From contig CAJOHN010000008.1 in assembly GCA_905234235.1 (NCBI GenBank), positions 33,406 to 97,405 on the forward strand: a stretch of 64,000 nucleotides of DNA, written 5' to 3'. The notes beneath the pieces are model-generated. The model saw nothing but the letters and a program-made list of their open reading frames with translations, was not told the DNA's origin and made no database searches. Of the stretch, positions 1 to 9,700 are shown piece after piece. This stretch comes from an uncultured Selenomonadaceae bacterium (GTDB lineage: Bacteria > Bacillota > Negativicutes > Selenomonadales > Selenomonadaceae). Made by a program: the position numbers and the translations under genes. Positions within the stretch are counted from its first letter, which is position 1. Each line of letters opens with the position of its first letter.

Positions 1-282
1 GAGGAAATCGTTGACTTCGCTAAGCATCAAGCCGCACTCGACGCGGAGCGTAATATCCTCGATAAAATTTGCGTTCACATCAAAGCGCAGTCTACGATGA
101 TTAATAACGAACTCGACAACGACGAAATTATTGCGATGAGCGCGGGGATTTTGCACGTCACAGATACAAAGTTCAAAATTTCTGAGGATACGGGCGGATT
201 TTTAGTTAAAGCATTCGTCACCGCCGAGATTGACTTCGACGAACTTCAAAAAATAATTGACGACGTTATTAAAGCCAGATGA
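1..282 (+). CDS. C-terminal part of an LPP20-like domain protein (partial)
   Basis: The reading frame is open from the first base and ends at a TGA at 280-282, so this is the 3' end of a gene that begins upstream. The visible 93 residues have the pattern of the N-terminal domain of the next protein: an Ala/Glu-rich helix containing AALDAERNILDKI, then a run like NELDNDEI followed by beta strands (VKAFVTAEIDFDEL). This suggests tandem paralogues of an LPP20/FlgT-N-like envelope fold. The next gene starts 20 bases on, so the two are probably co-transcribed. Function is unknown; the family assignment rests on domain pattern only. Confidence 0.6.
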   Translation, partial: EEIVDFAKHQAALDAERNILDKICVHIKAQSTMINNELDNDEIIAMSAGILHVTDTKFKISEDTGGFLVKAFVTAEIDFDELQKIIDDVIKAR

Positions 283-301
283 TTTTTGGGAGGGAATTTT
301 A

Positions 302-1390
302 ATGTGGAAATTAATTCGACGAGTAGCGGCAACTCTGCTGATTATTTCAAGTTTGCTGATTACTGCTATCGTCGGCGCGGCTGTTCAGATGTTCGACGGA
401 CAAGGCAAGTACATCATGAGCGACTTTGAAAATCACGACATCGCCAAGCAACGTGCCATTCAACGGGCAGAAAAAGACGCGCAGAAAAAAGCCGGCGTCT
501 ATCTAACTCAATTCTCTAAGTCCGTTAATTCGGAGCTGACAACCGACGAAATTTCAGCCGTCACGAACAACATCATCAAAGTTTCGGACGTGAACGTTAA
601 ACCTGTACCATTTGAGGCGAATGGCGAGGCTGGTTTGATGTACGAAGTGACACTAAAGGCGACAATCGACACCGACGGCATTTACGATTTTATCAACAGC
701 AAAACCGAAGAAAAAATTACTCTCGTTCAACGGAACACACGCTTGCAAAACGCGATTCAAACGAACGACGCGCAAATCGAACTGCTAAAAGAAAAATACA
801 GGAAGGCTAAAACTCCAACTGAAAAAGCCGCGCTCGTAGAAGAATCAAAGCAGGTTGACCGCGAATTTTTGGCGATTCAGAAAGTCGAAGAGGCAAAATA
901 TCTCTCGCTCGATACTCAAGGGAAACAAATCGAACTTTGCAACGAGGCTATCGAACTCGATCCCAATTACGCCGAAGCTTACAGATTTCGCGGGCTTGCT
1001 TACAGCCGTTTGCAAAATTACGAAGCCGCCTTCAAAGATTTAAGCAAAGCTATCGAACTCGCGCCCGATGACGTTTTGACTTACAAAGCTCGCGTGTTTA
1101 TTTGCAGAGTTCATCTTGATAAATTTGATTTGGCGATTCAAGACTTAACGAAAATGATTGAGCTCGTCCCGAATGAAGCGGAGTTTTATTTTGAACGCGC
1201 AGAGATTAATACGTTTCTGAAAAATTATGCGGCGGCACTGCCAGACTATACAAAGTACATTCAGCTCAAACCAAATGAAGCACTTGGTTACGGCAGACGC
1301 TCAATGGTTTATATGGCACTCGGCGACAGAGCCAAAGCACAAGCAGACACCGCCAAATTCCGCCAACTTTATGAGGAGGAATCATTTTGA
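302..1390 (+). CDS. Exported LPP20-like protein with C-terminal TPR repeats
   Basis: A 362-residue protein. The ATG at 302 is chosen because GGGAGG lies just upstream and the next residues (MWKLIRRVAATLLIIS) form a signal peptide or membrane anchor; an earlier in-frame start at 257 lies inside the preceding gene. Residues of about 35-150 form an LPP20-like domain with an Ala/Lys-rich helix, like the partial gene before it. A charged, probably coiled-coil stretch follows (about 150-210). At least four TPR units fill the rest (for example NYAEAYRFRGLAYSRLQNYE). It probably acts outside the inner membrane as a protein-binding scaffold; the partner is unknown. Its stop overlaps the hemL start, so the two are likely translated together. 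Confidence 0.7.
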   Translation: MWKLIRRVAATLLIISSLLITAIVGAAVQMFDGQGKYIMSDFENHDIAKQRAIQRAEKDAQKKAGVYLTQFSKSVNSELTTDEISAVTNNIIKVSDVNVKPVPFEANGEAGLMYEVTLKATIDTDGIYDFINSKTEEKITLVQRNTRLQNAIQTNDAQIELLKEKYRKAKTPTEKAALVEESKQVDREFLAIQKVEEAKYLSLDTQGKQIELCNEAIELDPNYAEAYRFRGLAYSRLQNYEAAFKDLSKAIELAPDDVLTYKARVFICRVHLDKFDLAIQDLTKMIELVPNEAEFYFERAEINTFLKNYAAALPDYTKYIQLKPNEALGYGRRSMVYMALGDRAKAQADTAKFRQLYEEESF

Positions 1391-2673
1391 ACTTAAAAAA
1401 ATCTCTCGCAGGCTTCGTTGAGGCGAAAAAATTCATGCCCGGCGGCGTCAACAGCCCCGTGCGCTCCTTTTCCAGCGTCAATTCTAATCCGCCGTTCATT
1501 TCTCACGGCTCAGGCAGTCACATTTTCGACATCGACGGCAATTCTTACGTCGATTACGTCCTTTCATGGGGTCCGCTCGTGCTCGGTCACGCTCATCCGC
1601 GTATTGTCGACGCTCTCAACCGCCAAATCGCTCGCGGAACCAGTTTTGGTGCTCCAACTTTACTCGAAACGCAACTTGCAAGGCTCGTGAACCAAATTTT
1701 TCCGTCAATGCAGGTTATGCGCATGGTTAATTCCGGTACTGAGTCGACTATGAGCGCGATTCGGGTCGCTCGCGGCTTTACCAAGCGCGAAAAGATTATA
1801 AAATTCGTCGGTTGCTATCACGGACACAGCGATTCGTTGCTTGTCAAAGCCGGAAGCGGCGCGGCGACATTCGGAGAGCCTTCAAGTCCCGGCGTCACTA
1901 AAAAAACCGCTCAAGATACGATAACTTTGCCTTACAACGATATTTCAGCCGTCGAAAATGCTTTTAATCAGTGCGGCGAGCAAATTGCGGCGGTTATCGT
2001 CGAACCTGTCGCGGGAAATATGGGTTTAGTCCTTCCAAAAGAAAATTATCTGCGCGGACTTCGCGAAATTACTAAAAAGTTCGGCGCGTTACTGATTTTT
2101 GATGAAGTTATGTGCGGATTCAGAGTTTCGCTCGGCGGCGCGCAGGAAAAATATAAAATTACGCCAGATTTAACGTGTTTAGGAAAAATTATCGGCGGCG
2201 GCTTGCCATGCGCGGCTTACGGCGGTCGCGAAGACATTATGCGCAACGTTTCGCCCGACGGAAAAATTTATCAAGCCGGAACTCTCAGCGGAAACCCAAT
2301 CGCGATGACTGCCGGCATTGAAACGCTTAAAATTTTGCTTGAAGACAATTTGACGGAAAAAATCGCCGCGAAGACTTCAAAATTGGTTGCAGGAATAAAA
2401 AATGCCGCGCAGATTGCCAACGTCACGATTCAAACGCCGCAAGCAGGCTCGATGTTCGGAATTTTCTTCAGCGATAAGGAAGTAACGAACTACGACGAAT
2501 CAGTCGCCGCGAATCACGAACTTTTTAAGAAATTTTTCCTGTCGATGTTGGAAAATGGAATTTATCTCGCGCCGTCGCAGTTTGAAACGCTGTTTATGTC
2601 GGCGGTGCACACGGACGAGGACATAGAAAAGACAATTTCGGCGGCAAAAGTAGCATTTGAGGGCTTAAAATGA
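1387..2673 (+). CDS. hemL: Glutamate-1-semialdehyde 2,1-aminomutase
   Basis: A 428-residue PLP enzyme that turns glutamate-1-semialdehyde into 5-aminolevulinate in the C5 route to haem and corrinoids. Family hallmarks are present: FMPGGVNSPVRSF near the N-terminus, the GTESTMSAIRVAR phosphate-binding region, CYHGHSDSLLVKAGSG, the FDEVMCGFR aspartate, and the PLP lysine in CLGKIIGGGLP. The length is normal for the family. The start is TTG, overlapping the previous stop (TTGA) behind GAGGAGGAA. Its last four bases overlap the next start (ATGA), indicating a tight operon with the heptose kinase and ttcA genes. Confidence 0.95.
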   Translation: MNLKKSLAGFVEAKKFMPGGVNSPVRSFSSVNSNPPFISHGSGSHIFDIDGNSYVDYVLSWGPLVLGHAHPRIVDALNRQIARGTSFGAPTLLETQLARLVNQIFPSMQVMRMVNSGTESTMSAIRVARGFTKREKIIKFVGCYHGHSDSLLVKAGSGAATFGEPSSPGVTKKTAQDTITLPYNDISAVENAFNQCGEQIAAVIVEPVAGNMGLVLPKENYLRGLREITKKFGALLIFDEVMCGFRVSLGGAQEKYKITPDLTCLGKIIGGGLPCAAYGGREDIMRNVSPDGKIYQAGTLSGNPIAMTAGIETLKILLEDNLTEKIAAKTSKLVAGIKNAAQIANVTIQTPQAGSMFGIFFSDKEVTNYDESVAANHELFKKFFLSMLENGIYLAPSQFETLFMSAVHTDEDIEKTISAAKVAFEGLK

Positions 2674-3638
2674 TTGATGAACTTAAAAATTTTGTAGAAA
2701 ATGGAATTAGCGCGTGCAAAGTTCTGGTAGTCGGCGATGTTATGTTGGATAAATATTATTTCGGCGAAGTGACGCGCATATCGCCTGAAGCCCCCGTTCC
2801 GATTGCAAAAGTTTTTAAAGTCGATGAAACTCTCGGCGGCGCGGCAAATGTCGTGCACAATTTGGCGTTGCTGGGCTGTCAAACGTCGATAATCGGGCAA
2901 GTCGGGCGCGATAATCACGGAGAAATTTTTTTGAGCAAATTAAAATCTTTGGGTGTCGATTATTCGGGCGTGATTGAGACTTCAAAGCCGACTACGACGA
3001 AAATTCGCGTGATAAGCGGTCATCAGCAAATGATTCGCCTTGATTTTGAGGACGCGACCGAACTTGACGCCGAATCAACAGATAAATTGCTTAAAAATTT
3101 CTTCGCACAGATTGAAAACGTCGACGCGGTGATTATTTCCGATTATGGCAAGGGCGTTTGTACGAAAAAAATCTGCCGCGAGATAATCGGCGCGAGTCGT
3201 TCGCAGAAAAAATTTGTAATAGTCGACCCGAAAGGCGATAAGTGGCAAAAATATTTCGACGCGAGTTTTATCACGCCGAATTTAAAGGAGTTTAACGCGA
3301 TTTTGCCAAAAAAATTTTCCAACGACGACGAACAAATAGCGGAGGCGGCACGAAAAGTTATCGACGAATTTAATTTGAGCGGATTAATCGTGACACGTTC
3401 GGCAAAAGGCTTGAGTTTGATTGACGGAGAGAAAATTTCACACATAAAGGCACGAGCGCAAGAAGTTTTCGACGTTTCTGGCGCGGGCGATACTGTTATA
3501 GCGGTTTTTGCGGCGGCATTGGCAGGAAAAATCGATTCGGAGGCGTCGGCTTATCTTGCAAATGTTGCGGCGGGCGTCGTAGTGGCAAAAGTCGGAACTT
3601 ACGCCGTAAATCGCGAGGAATTGTTAAATGCCTTATAA
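2670..3638 (+). CDS. rfaE1: D-glycero-beta-D-manno-heptose-7-phosphate kinase (HldE domain I)
   Basis: A 322-residue PfkB/ribokinase-fold enzyme that phosphorylates heptose-7-phosphate at C1 in ADP-heptose synthesis for the LPS inner core. Visible signatures are VVGDVMLDKYYFGEVTRISP at the N-terminus, the GGAANVVHNLALLG motif, and the PfkB anion hole and base in FDVSGAGDTVIAVFAA. The protein ends after the kinase domain, so the adenylyltransferase (domain II) must be encoded elsewhere. It overlaps hemL by ATGA and the next gene by 11 bases. An LPS-heptose gene in an otherwise Firmicute-like gene set is the main evidence for a diderm Negativicute. Confidence 0.92.
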   Translation: MIDELKNFVENGISACKVLVVGDVMLDKYYFGEVTRISPEAPVPIAKVFKVDETLGGAANVVHNLALLGCQTSIIGQVGRDNHGEIFLSKLKSLGVDYSGVIETSKPTTTKIRVISGHQQMIRLDFEDATELDAESTDKLLKNFFAQIENVDAVIISDYGKGVCTKKICREIIGASRSQKKFVIVDPKGDKWQKYFDASFITPNLKEFNAILPKKFSNDDEQIAEAARKVIDEFNLSGLIVTRSAKGLSLIDGEKISHIKARAQEVFDVSGAGDTVIAVFAAALAGKIDSEASAYLANVAAGVVVAKVGTYAVNREELLNAL

Positions 3639-4413
3639 AAATCTTCCGCAAATAATTTTCAGCAAAATATTCCGCGCAGTGGTCGAATTTGAACTGATTG
3701 ACGATGGAGACAAGATTTTAATCGGCATTTCTGGCGGCAAGGACAGTTTATTTTTGACTTATGCGCTTGCAACTTTGAAACTTCGCACAAAAAAAGATTT
3801 TTCATTGGTTGCATTGACGATTAACCCGAAATTTACGGAGGATTTTGGCGAAAAAATTCTTGCCGTAAAAAATTTTTGCAACGAGTTTGGGATTGAGCAT
3901 ACGACGCACGAAATCGACATTGCGGGCTTGATTCGCGAGCAAAACAATAAAAGTCCGTGCTACACTTGCGCATATTTCCGCCGCGCAGTCGTCAATCGCA
4001 TTGCGAACGAATTCGGCGCGAACAAAGTTGCCTACGCGCACCATCTCGACGACGCGGTCGAAACTTTTTTCATGAGTTTGCTTTCAAGCGGGCAATTAAA
4101 TACTTTTCAGCCAAAAACTTACCTTGACCGCACGAATTTAACGGTTATTCGCCCGTTGGTTTATGTTCGCGAGTCGGAAATTAAAAAATTCACGCAAGAT
4201 TTTGAGATAATTAAATCGCCTTGCCCGTTCGACGGCAATACAAATCGTCAAACCGTAAAAAATTTGATAAAAGACTTGGAAAAAATTTTCCCCGACCTGT
4301 TTAATCATTTGGCGGCGGCGATTCGGAAAAATTCAATCGGTGAACTCTGGGACGCGCCTAAAACTCGTCAGCAGATGCGTGAAAGTTATTTTGAACTTAA
4401 AGGCTTGAAATAA
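3628..4413 (+). CDS. ttcA: TtcA-family tRNA 2-thiocytidine synthetase (PP-loop ATPase)
   Basis: A 261-residue protein of the TtcA/TtuA group, which adenylates and thiolates a tRNA base through an iron-sulphur cluster. The PP-loop SGGKDS is near residue 35. The cluster cysteines appear as CYTC in NKSPCYTCAYFRR and a later cysteine in SPCPFDGNTNRQ, as expected. The start codon lies inside the end of the heptose kinase gene, so translation is probably coupled. A strong terminator follows directly. TtcA (position 32 of tRNA) is the most likely assignment; another member of the superfamily with a different tRNA target cannot be excluded. Confidence 0.82.
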   Translation: MPYKNLPQIIFSKIFRAVVEFELIDDGDKILIGISGGKDSLFLTYALATLKLRTKKDFSLVALTINPKFTEDFGEKILAVKNFCNEFGIEHTTHEIDIAGLIREQNNKSPCYTCAYFRRAVVNRIANEFGANKVAYAHHLDDAVETFFMSLLSSGQLNTFQPKTYLDRTNLTVIRPLVYVRESEIKKFTQDFEIIKSPCPFDGNTNRQTVKNLIKDLEKIFPDLFNHLAAAIRKNSIGELWDAPKTRQQMRESYFELKGLK

Positions 4414-4416
4414 AAA

Positions 4417-4446
4417 ATCCCCGACGCTTAATCGGGGATAAATTTT
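4417..4446. terminator. Bidirectional intrinsic terminator between ttcA and the DUF4127 gene
   Basis: ATCCCCGA at 4417-4424 pairs perfectly with TCGGGGAT at 4432-4439 across a 7-base loop. A T-rich run follows on the + strand and an A-run precedes it, so the hairpin can end transcription from both convergent genes. Confidence 0.85.
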
Positions 4447-6054
4447 TTACTTACCGAAGGAAATCTCCGCCTCGAACATTCTGTTCCAGGGGAATTCAAC
4501 TTTGATATTGTCGTTGCCCGTGAAACTCGGCAAATTTCGTTTCGCGAAGCTTTCAAGCAGAGTAGCGCAATTATCGGCGGCGGCAAATTTTTTATCGTCC
4601 AAAACTTCGTAGCGACCATCGCCGGCAATCCAATCGAGTTGACTCGCGCCAATTTTCCGAACGTTCGCCTGATAAGCCCAATCGTCAAGGTAGCGGTGCA
4701 GAAGCAATTCGTTGACAAGATTATCATTCATGCGCGGCGATAAAATTCCGGTACTCAACGCAAAACCGCTTGAATTTGTCGGCGTATTCCAACCGGCATA
4801 AGCTTGCAACTTGAAAAGCAACCCGCGACGCTTGAATTGTTCCATGACGGCATTATCCGAGCCATTAGCAAAAGCAACATCGGCGACGATAACTTTTTTC
4901 CCGTCGCTTACATAATTCTGAACGGTGTCGGCGAAAAATTGCGTGCCCTCGCGAGCGTTCCCGTTATTAATCGTGTCGTCAGCCTCGAAAGTTCTGCCGT
5001 CGGGGTTGGTGTTGACGGCAAGGATAAAATCTGCGCGGGCTTCGTCGTCAATAAGAGTCGCGCCCGTCACGTCAATCGCCGCACGAATCGAATCATCAAT
5101 CGGCTCGTCGGAATAAGCGGGGATAGTCTGACCGCCGCGCCCCCAGTTGTACTTGATAAAAATTTTTGGAGAAATCTTGGCACGTTCATTAGCGGCTCGC
5201 GTCAACAGCAACAATCCAAACTCGTCAATGCCCGCCGAAGTCAGATATTTATTTCGGCTCAATCCCTTGCCGTATTCCAAGAGCTTGCGACCTTCGTTGT
5301 GCGTCTGAGAATATGGCGCGTTATCGTCGCGACCAAGCAACAAATAATCGAACGTCTCACTGCGGGCGTAGTCGATTAATTTTTTATTGGCATCGAAATT
5401 TTTCTCGCGCCTGCCCATCCAATCTTCAATCGCCTTCGTCGGGATAAGCCGTTGCAAAAAATTGAATTCCTTAATCTCACGAGGCGTTAACCCTTCCAAT
5501 TCCTGCTTATCCATTAACTCCGTCAGCCGGAAAATATTTGTGCCGTAGTAGCGATAATAATCTGGCTCCTCGTAGCCCGACGCCAAACCGGTTCGCGGCG
5601 TGCGCATTATCGAGCCGAATACATACAGCGGCAATTTCTTATGCTTATTCCTGAACTCGGCAAATAAATCTGCGCGGGCTAAAACTTCATCGGCGTCGAA
5701 CTCATGTTTACGAGAGCCAACCAAACTTCCATAAAGCAAAGCGTCCGAAGAAATTACTGCCGCTGTCAAATCTTTTTTGGCATTTTTATTGAGCCAATCC
5801 CAAAGTAAATCGGGGTCGCCGAGATTTTCGCGATTGCCCAAAAGTTCTACGGGCGGCGAAATTATTTGAAAACCTGCCTTCTCCAAAACCTCAATCGTTT
5901 GCTTATTGACAATCGGTCTGCTGTCGTGCGGTATGTATAAAATTTTTTCCTTGACAACTTTTTTCCGTGCCGCGCAAGCGGGAGCTCCCGCGCAGATTAA
6001 AATCATCAGCACAAGGATACTCGCCGCCACGCGCCATAAATTTTTTCTAGTCAC
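4447..6054 (-). CDS. Exported DUF4127 family protein
   Basis: A 535-residue protein matching the DUF4127 pattern, with ILYIPHDSRPIVNKQT after the leader, then LLGNRENLGDPDLLWDWL, and SSDALLYGSLVGSRKH. The N-terminus (NLWRVAASILVLMILICAG) is a signal peptide. The start is GTG at 6054; an upstream stop rules out an earlier start. The family has no established activity. The Asp/His-rich early motif and the LLGRDDNAPYSQTHNEG segment suggest a metal-dependent envelope enzyme, but that is inference. Its GTG lies inside a heptamer repeat block that fills the gap to the DUF2225 gene. Confidence 0.8.
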   Translation of the reverse strand: MTRKNLWRVAASILVLMILICAGAPACAARKKVVKEKILYIPHDSRPIVNKQTIEVLEKAGFQIISPPVELLGNRENLGDPDLLWDWLNKNAKKDLTAAVISSDALLYGSLVGSRKHEFDADEVLARADLFAEFRNKHKKLPLYVFGSIMRTPRTGLASGYEEPDYYRYYGTNIFRLTELMDKQELEGLTPREIKEFNFLQRLIPTKAIEDWMGRREKNFDANKKLIDYARSETFDYLLLGRDDNAPYSQTHNEGRKLLEYGKGLSRNKYLTSAGIDEFGLLLLTRAANERAKISPKIFIKYNWGRGGQTIPAYSDEPIDDSIRAAIDVTGATLIDDEARADFILAVNTNPDGRTFEADDTINNGNAREGTQFFADTVQNYVSDGKKVIVADVAFANGSDNAVMEQFKRRGLLFKLQAYAGWNTPTNSSGFALSTGILSPRMNDNLVNELLLHRYLDDWAYQANVRKIGASQLDWIAGDGRYEVLDDKKFAAADNCATLLESFAKRNLPSFTGNDNIKVEFPWNRMFEAEISFGK

Positions 6055-6074
6055 TAACCATTAACCACCAATCA
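6047..6074. repeat. Heptanucleotide tandem repeat, locus 1
   Basis: Four 7-base units (CTAGTCA, CTAACCA, TTAACCA, CCAATCA) lie end to end and fill the gap between the DUF2225 stop and the DUF4127 start, including the latter's GTG codon. They belong to the repeat family also seen at 16975, 19641, 62320 and 63692. Confidence 0.6.
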
Positions 6075-6755
6075 CTATTTTTTCCGAGAGGCGCGCATAT
6101 CGCCCCATAAATCCCGCGCCTTGTCATAAACTCTCGGCTCGCGTTCGCGGACGCCTTGATCTCCGATAAGTTGCGACAAATACGGAACCGCCTTCTCCGG
6201 TTGACCAAGCCGCTTATAAATCGCCGCAATCAGATAGACAACCGCGTTATCCGTCAGCTCGCCGATTGGGAAATGTTCCTTAGCCAAAGCTTCCTCGTAA
6301 AAATTCGCCGCCTTGATAAGGAATTCCGTTTCCTGCTCCTTATCGCCCGCCTCGCGATATACCCACGCCAGTTGATGAGCGTACTTCGCCTTTTTAGACG
6401 CCTTGCCGCGAATTATATCTTGATACTTCAACGCCAAACGGAATGCAGTTGCGGCATTTTCAATCGTGCGTTCAGCGGCAAACGGGATTTTAATGTTCCG
6501 CGTGAGCAAAACACTGCGCAAAAGTTGTAAATGACGGTCGGGGATTTTAGTCGTGAAAGTTTTTTCGTCCGCCGCAAAGCCGCAATTCTCGCAAATCCAA
6601 ACCGTGTAGTAGTAAGGATTAAAATTTTCGTAATGGGTGCAGGCGTCCTCGTCGCGACTTAAAACTTGGATACGCGAACGAGTTTTGACGACGCGCATTT
6701 TCTTTTCGCAGATGGGACAAATTTTTTCAACGACAAAAGTTTTATCAACAGCCAT
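6075..6755 (-). CDS. DUF2225 protein with two zinc-knuckle-like CxxC motifs and TPR-like helices
   Basis: A 226-residue protein. CPICEKKM near residue 13 and CENCGFAADEKTF near residue 55 form two CxxC pairs that probably bind zinc, as in DUF2225 proteins. The C-terminal half has helical, TPR-like repeats (YAHQLAWVYREAGDKE; VYLIAAIYKRLGQPEKA). There is no signal peptide, so a cytoplasmic location is likely. DUF2225 proteins are common in Firmicutes and their function is unknown. It lies 8 bases from the amylase-fusion gene and 20 from the DUF4127 gene, on the same strand as both. Confidence 0.8.
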   Translation of the reverse strand: MAVDKTFVVEKICPICEKKMRVVKTRSRIQVLSRDEDACTHYENFNPYYYTVWICENCGFAADEKTFTTKIPDRHLQLLRSVLLTRNIKIPFAAERTIENAATAFRLALKYQDIIRGKASKKAKYAHQLAWVYREAGDKEQETEFLIKAANFYEEALAKEHFPIGELTDNAVVYLIAAIYKRLGQPEKAVPYLSQLIGDQGVREREPRVYDKARDLWGDMRASRKK

Positions 6756-6762
6756 GATAAAT

Positions 6763-9700
6763 TTACCGCAAATATTTATTGCAAAGGGCTTTAAGCTTAC
6801 TTGCCTCCGCCTCCGCCAAATAATCGGGCTTAAGCCGCCAACTCCAATTCGCGCCGACGGTACCAGGTGTATTCATTCGATTTTTGCTGTCGAGTTGAAG
6901 AATATCCTGCATTGGAACGATAGCAAAACGCGAGTTCGAGGCGTAAGCGAACTCAATCAATTTCTTGCAAACATCATCGGGGCGGCGCACATCGGCACCA
7001 ATCAGCGCAGCAATCGTCGCCTTGCTGTCGTTGTCAACATCTTCCATAAACCAGCCGACCGTCGTATTGTTATCGTGCGTGCCCGTGTAGGTTATAGAAT
7101 TTTCGGGCGGAACAAAGCCGATACGTCCGTACTCGTTGAAGTGCAACTCGAAATGCAAAACTTTCATACCTGGGAAACCACAATCCTCTCTGAGCGTGTC
7201 AACCGCGTCCGTGATTATGCCCAAATCCTCCGCGACAATTTGCGCGTCGCCAATCTCCTTGCGAATCTCGTTGAAGAAGTTCAAGCCGGGACCTTTAATC
7301 CATTCGCCGTTAATCGCGGTTTTAGCGTCGCCGGGTATCGACCAATACGATTCAAAGCCTCTGAAATGATCTACGCGCACGATGTCGACAATCTCATAAA
7401 TGCGCTTGAAACGGAGTTTCCACCACTTATAATGCGTCGCCGCCATCTCGTCCCAATCGTATTGCGGATTGCCCCAGAGTTGCCCCGTAGCACTGAAATA
7501 ATCGGGCGGAACTCCCGCGACTTGTTCGGGATGTCCTTCCTTGTCAAGTTGGAACTCTTTTTGATTCGCCCAAGCGTCCGCGCTGTCGGCTGAAACAAAT
7601 ATCGGCATATCGCCCATAATTTGGATGCCGCGTTCGGAAGCGTATTTGTGAAGTTTATTCCACTGCGTCGCGAAGATAAACTGTTCAAACTCAACGAACA
7701 AAATTTCATCGGCGAGTTCTTTTTTGAGGGCGGCAAGAACTTTTTTATCGCGCTGTTTAATTTTGCTGTCCCATTCAACCCAGTACGCGCCGCCGTTTTT
7801 CTGTTTAATCGCCGCGAACAATGCATAATCTTCCAGCCAATAACTCTGCGCGGAACGGAATTTTTCAAAATCTTTTTTAAGATCGGCGTCGTTGCGGAGT
7901 TTGGCTTTGAAATTGTCGAACGCCTTTTTAAGAGCCGCGTCCTTGAGTTTGGCGACGCTTTCAAAATCTACGCGAACAGATTTGCCGAGCCGCGCAGGGA
8001 TTTTAATATCGTTTTCGTCGAGGAGCCCGTCTTTAATCAGCGCGTCGATTGAAATAATCATCGGGTTGCCCGCGAATGCCGACGGCGATTGATAAGGCGA
8101 GTAGCCGTAGCCGACAGGATTAAGCGGAAGAATTTGCCAGATTGATTGCCCCGCCGCTTTGAGGTAGTCGACAAATTCAAACGCCTCCTTGCCCATGTCA
8201 CCAATGCCGTATTTGGAGGGCAAACTCGTCGGATGGAGGATTATGCCTGCGCGGCGGTCGTAATTTTGTTTTTGCGGGACGTGATGGAGTAAAATTCCCT
8301 CAAGCGGTTCCAACTTAAACGAAACGCGCCCGCGAGCTACAGGATATTTTTTCTTGGGATTGTCCTCGTCGAAGGCGTCAACAAAAACTCCGTTAGCAAA
8401 ATCGCTTACGTCGAAGCTGACTTCCTTGCCGCGAGTCTTAGCGCGATTGAACGCAACCAGATAAATATCGTTGGGAGCCTCGTGCCCGAAGACATCATGC
8501 CCATTGCGAATCACGCGGGCATAAGCAACCACATCGCCCTTGCTTGGCAACGGTAACAACTCGCCCGTCTGCAAAACTAACTTACTGTTGCGCATGGCGA
8601 TAAATTTTTTATAAGTCGCTAAAAGTTCTTGGTCGCCGCCGCCCCAAGGATATGGACGCCGATTAGTCGGGTCTTTGAAACCTTGCATACCGAGTTCGTC
8701 GCCGTAATAAATGCACGGAACACCCGGATAAGTCATCTGCCATAGAGCCGCCATTTTTAAACGCGCCTTACCAAGTTTTTCAGCCGCCTCATCTAATCTG
8801 AATCGTGATTGTTCACCCGCCGGCATTTGGTCATAATAAGGAGCCTCGCCAAAAATTGTAACGGGGCGCATTATGTCATGGCTGGCGATTAAGTTCATCA
8901 TCGCGTAGAAATTTTCTTTGGGATAATTTTCGCGGAGGCTTTCCATACGCCGCATGCAAAGTTCGCCGTCAATGTCGCCGAGAATAAAATCAAAGATATG
9001 CGCTCGCAAAGGATAATTCATCGCCGAATCCATTTCGTAGCCGCAAAGATATTGCCGCTGAACGCCGTAAGCAATTTTATTCGACGCGTCCTCCCAAACC
9101 TCGCCAATCATGACGGCTTCGGGATTAATTTTTTTCAACTCGGCAAAGAATAATCTGCTGAACTCGGCGGGGAGCTCATCGATAACATCAAGCCGCCAAC
9201 CGCTGATACCTTCGCGCATCCAATGCTTAAGCACGCTATTTTTGTCGCGAATGATAAAATCCATATAACTGGGCGTCGTCTCGCGGACATTCGGGAGCGT
9301 ATGGAAATTCCACCAGCTATCATAATCGGTCGGATAGTTGCGGAAGTCGTACCAATCGTAGTAGGGAGAATTTTTAGATTGGAACGCGCCAACCGAATCA
9401 TACTTGCCCTTGCGATTGAAATAAATGCTGTTGGAGCCCGTGTGACTAAAAACACCGTCGATAATTATGCGAATGCCCTTAGCCTTAGCCGCGTCGATTA
9501 AATGTTTAAAATCTTCGTTGGTGCCGAGTATCGGGTCAATCTTATGATAATCGCCGGTGTCGTAATGATGATTGCTCTCGGACTCGAACACGGGATTAAA
9601 ATAAATCGCGCTGATTCCAAGTTCCTTAAGGTAGTCGAGTTTCTCCTCGACGCCGCGCAGATTCCCGCCAAAAAAATCATAAGCGATAATCTCTTTGGTG

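Noticed and set aside
1266..1499. Antisense and alternative-frame open frames over hemL and many other genes
   Set aside because: They lie within clear genes, lack ribosome sites and family motifs, and reflect the base pattern of the coding strand.
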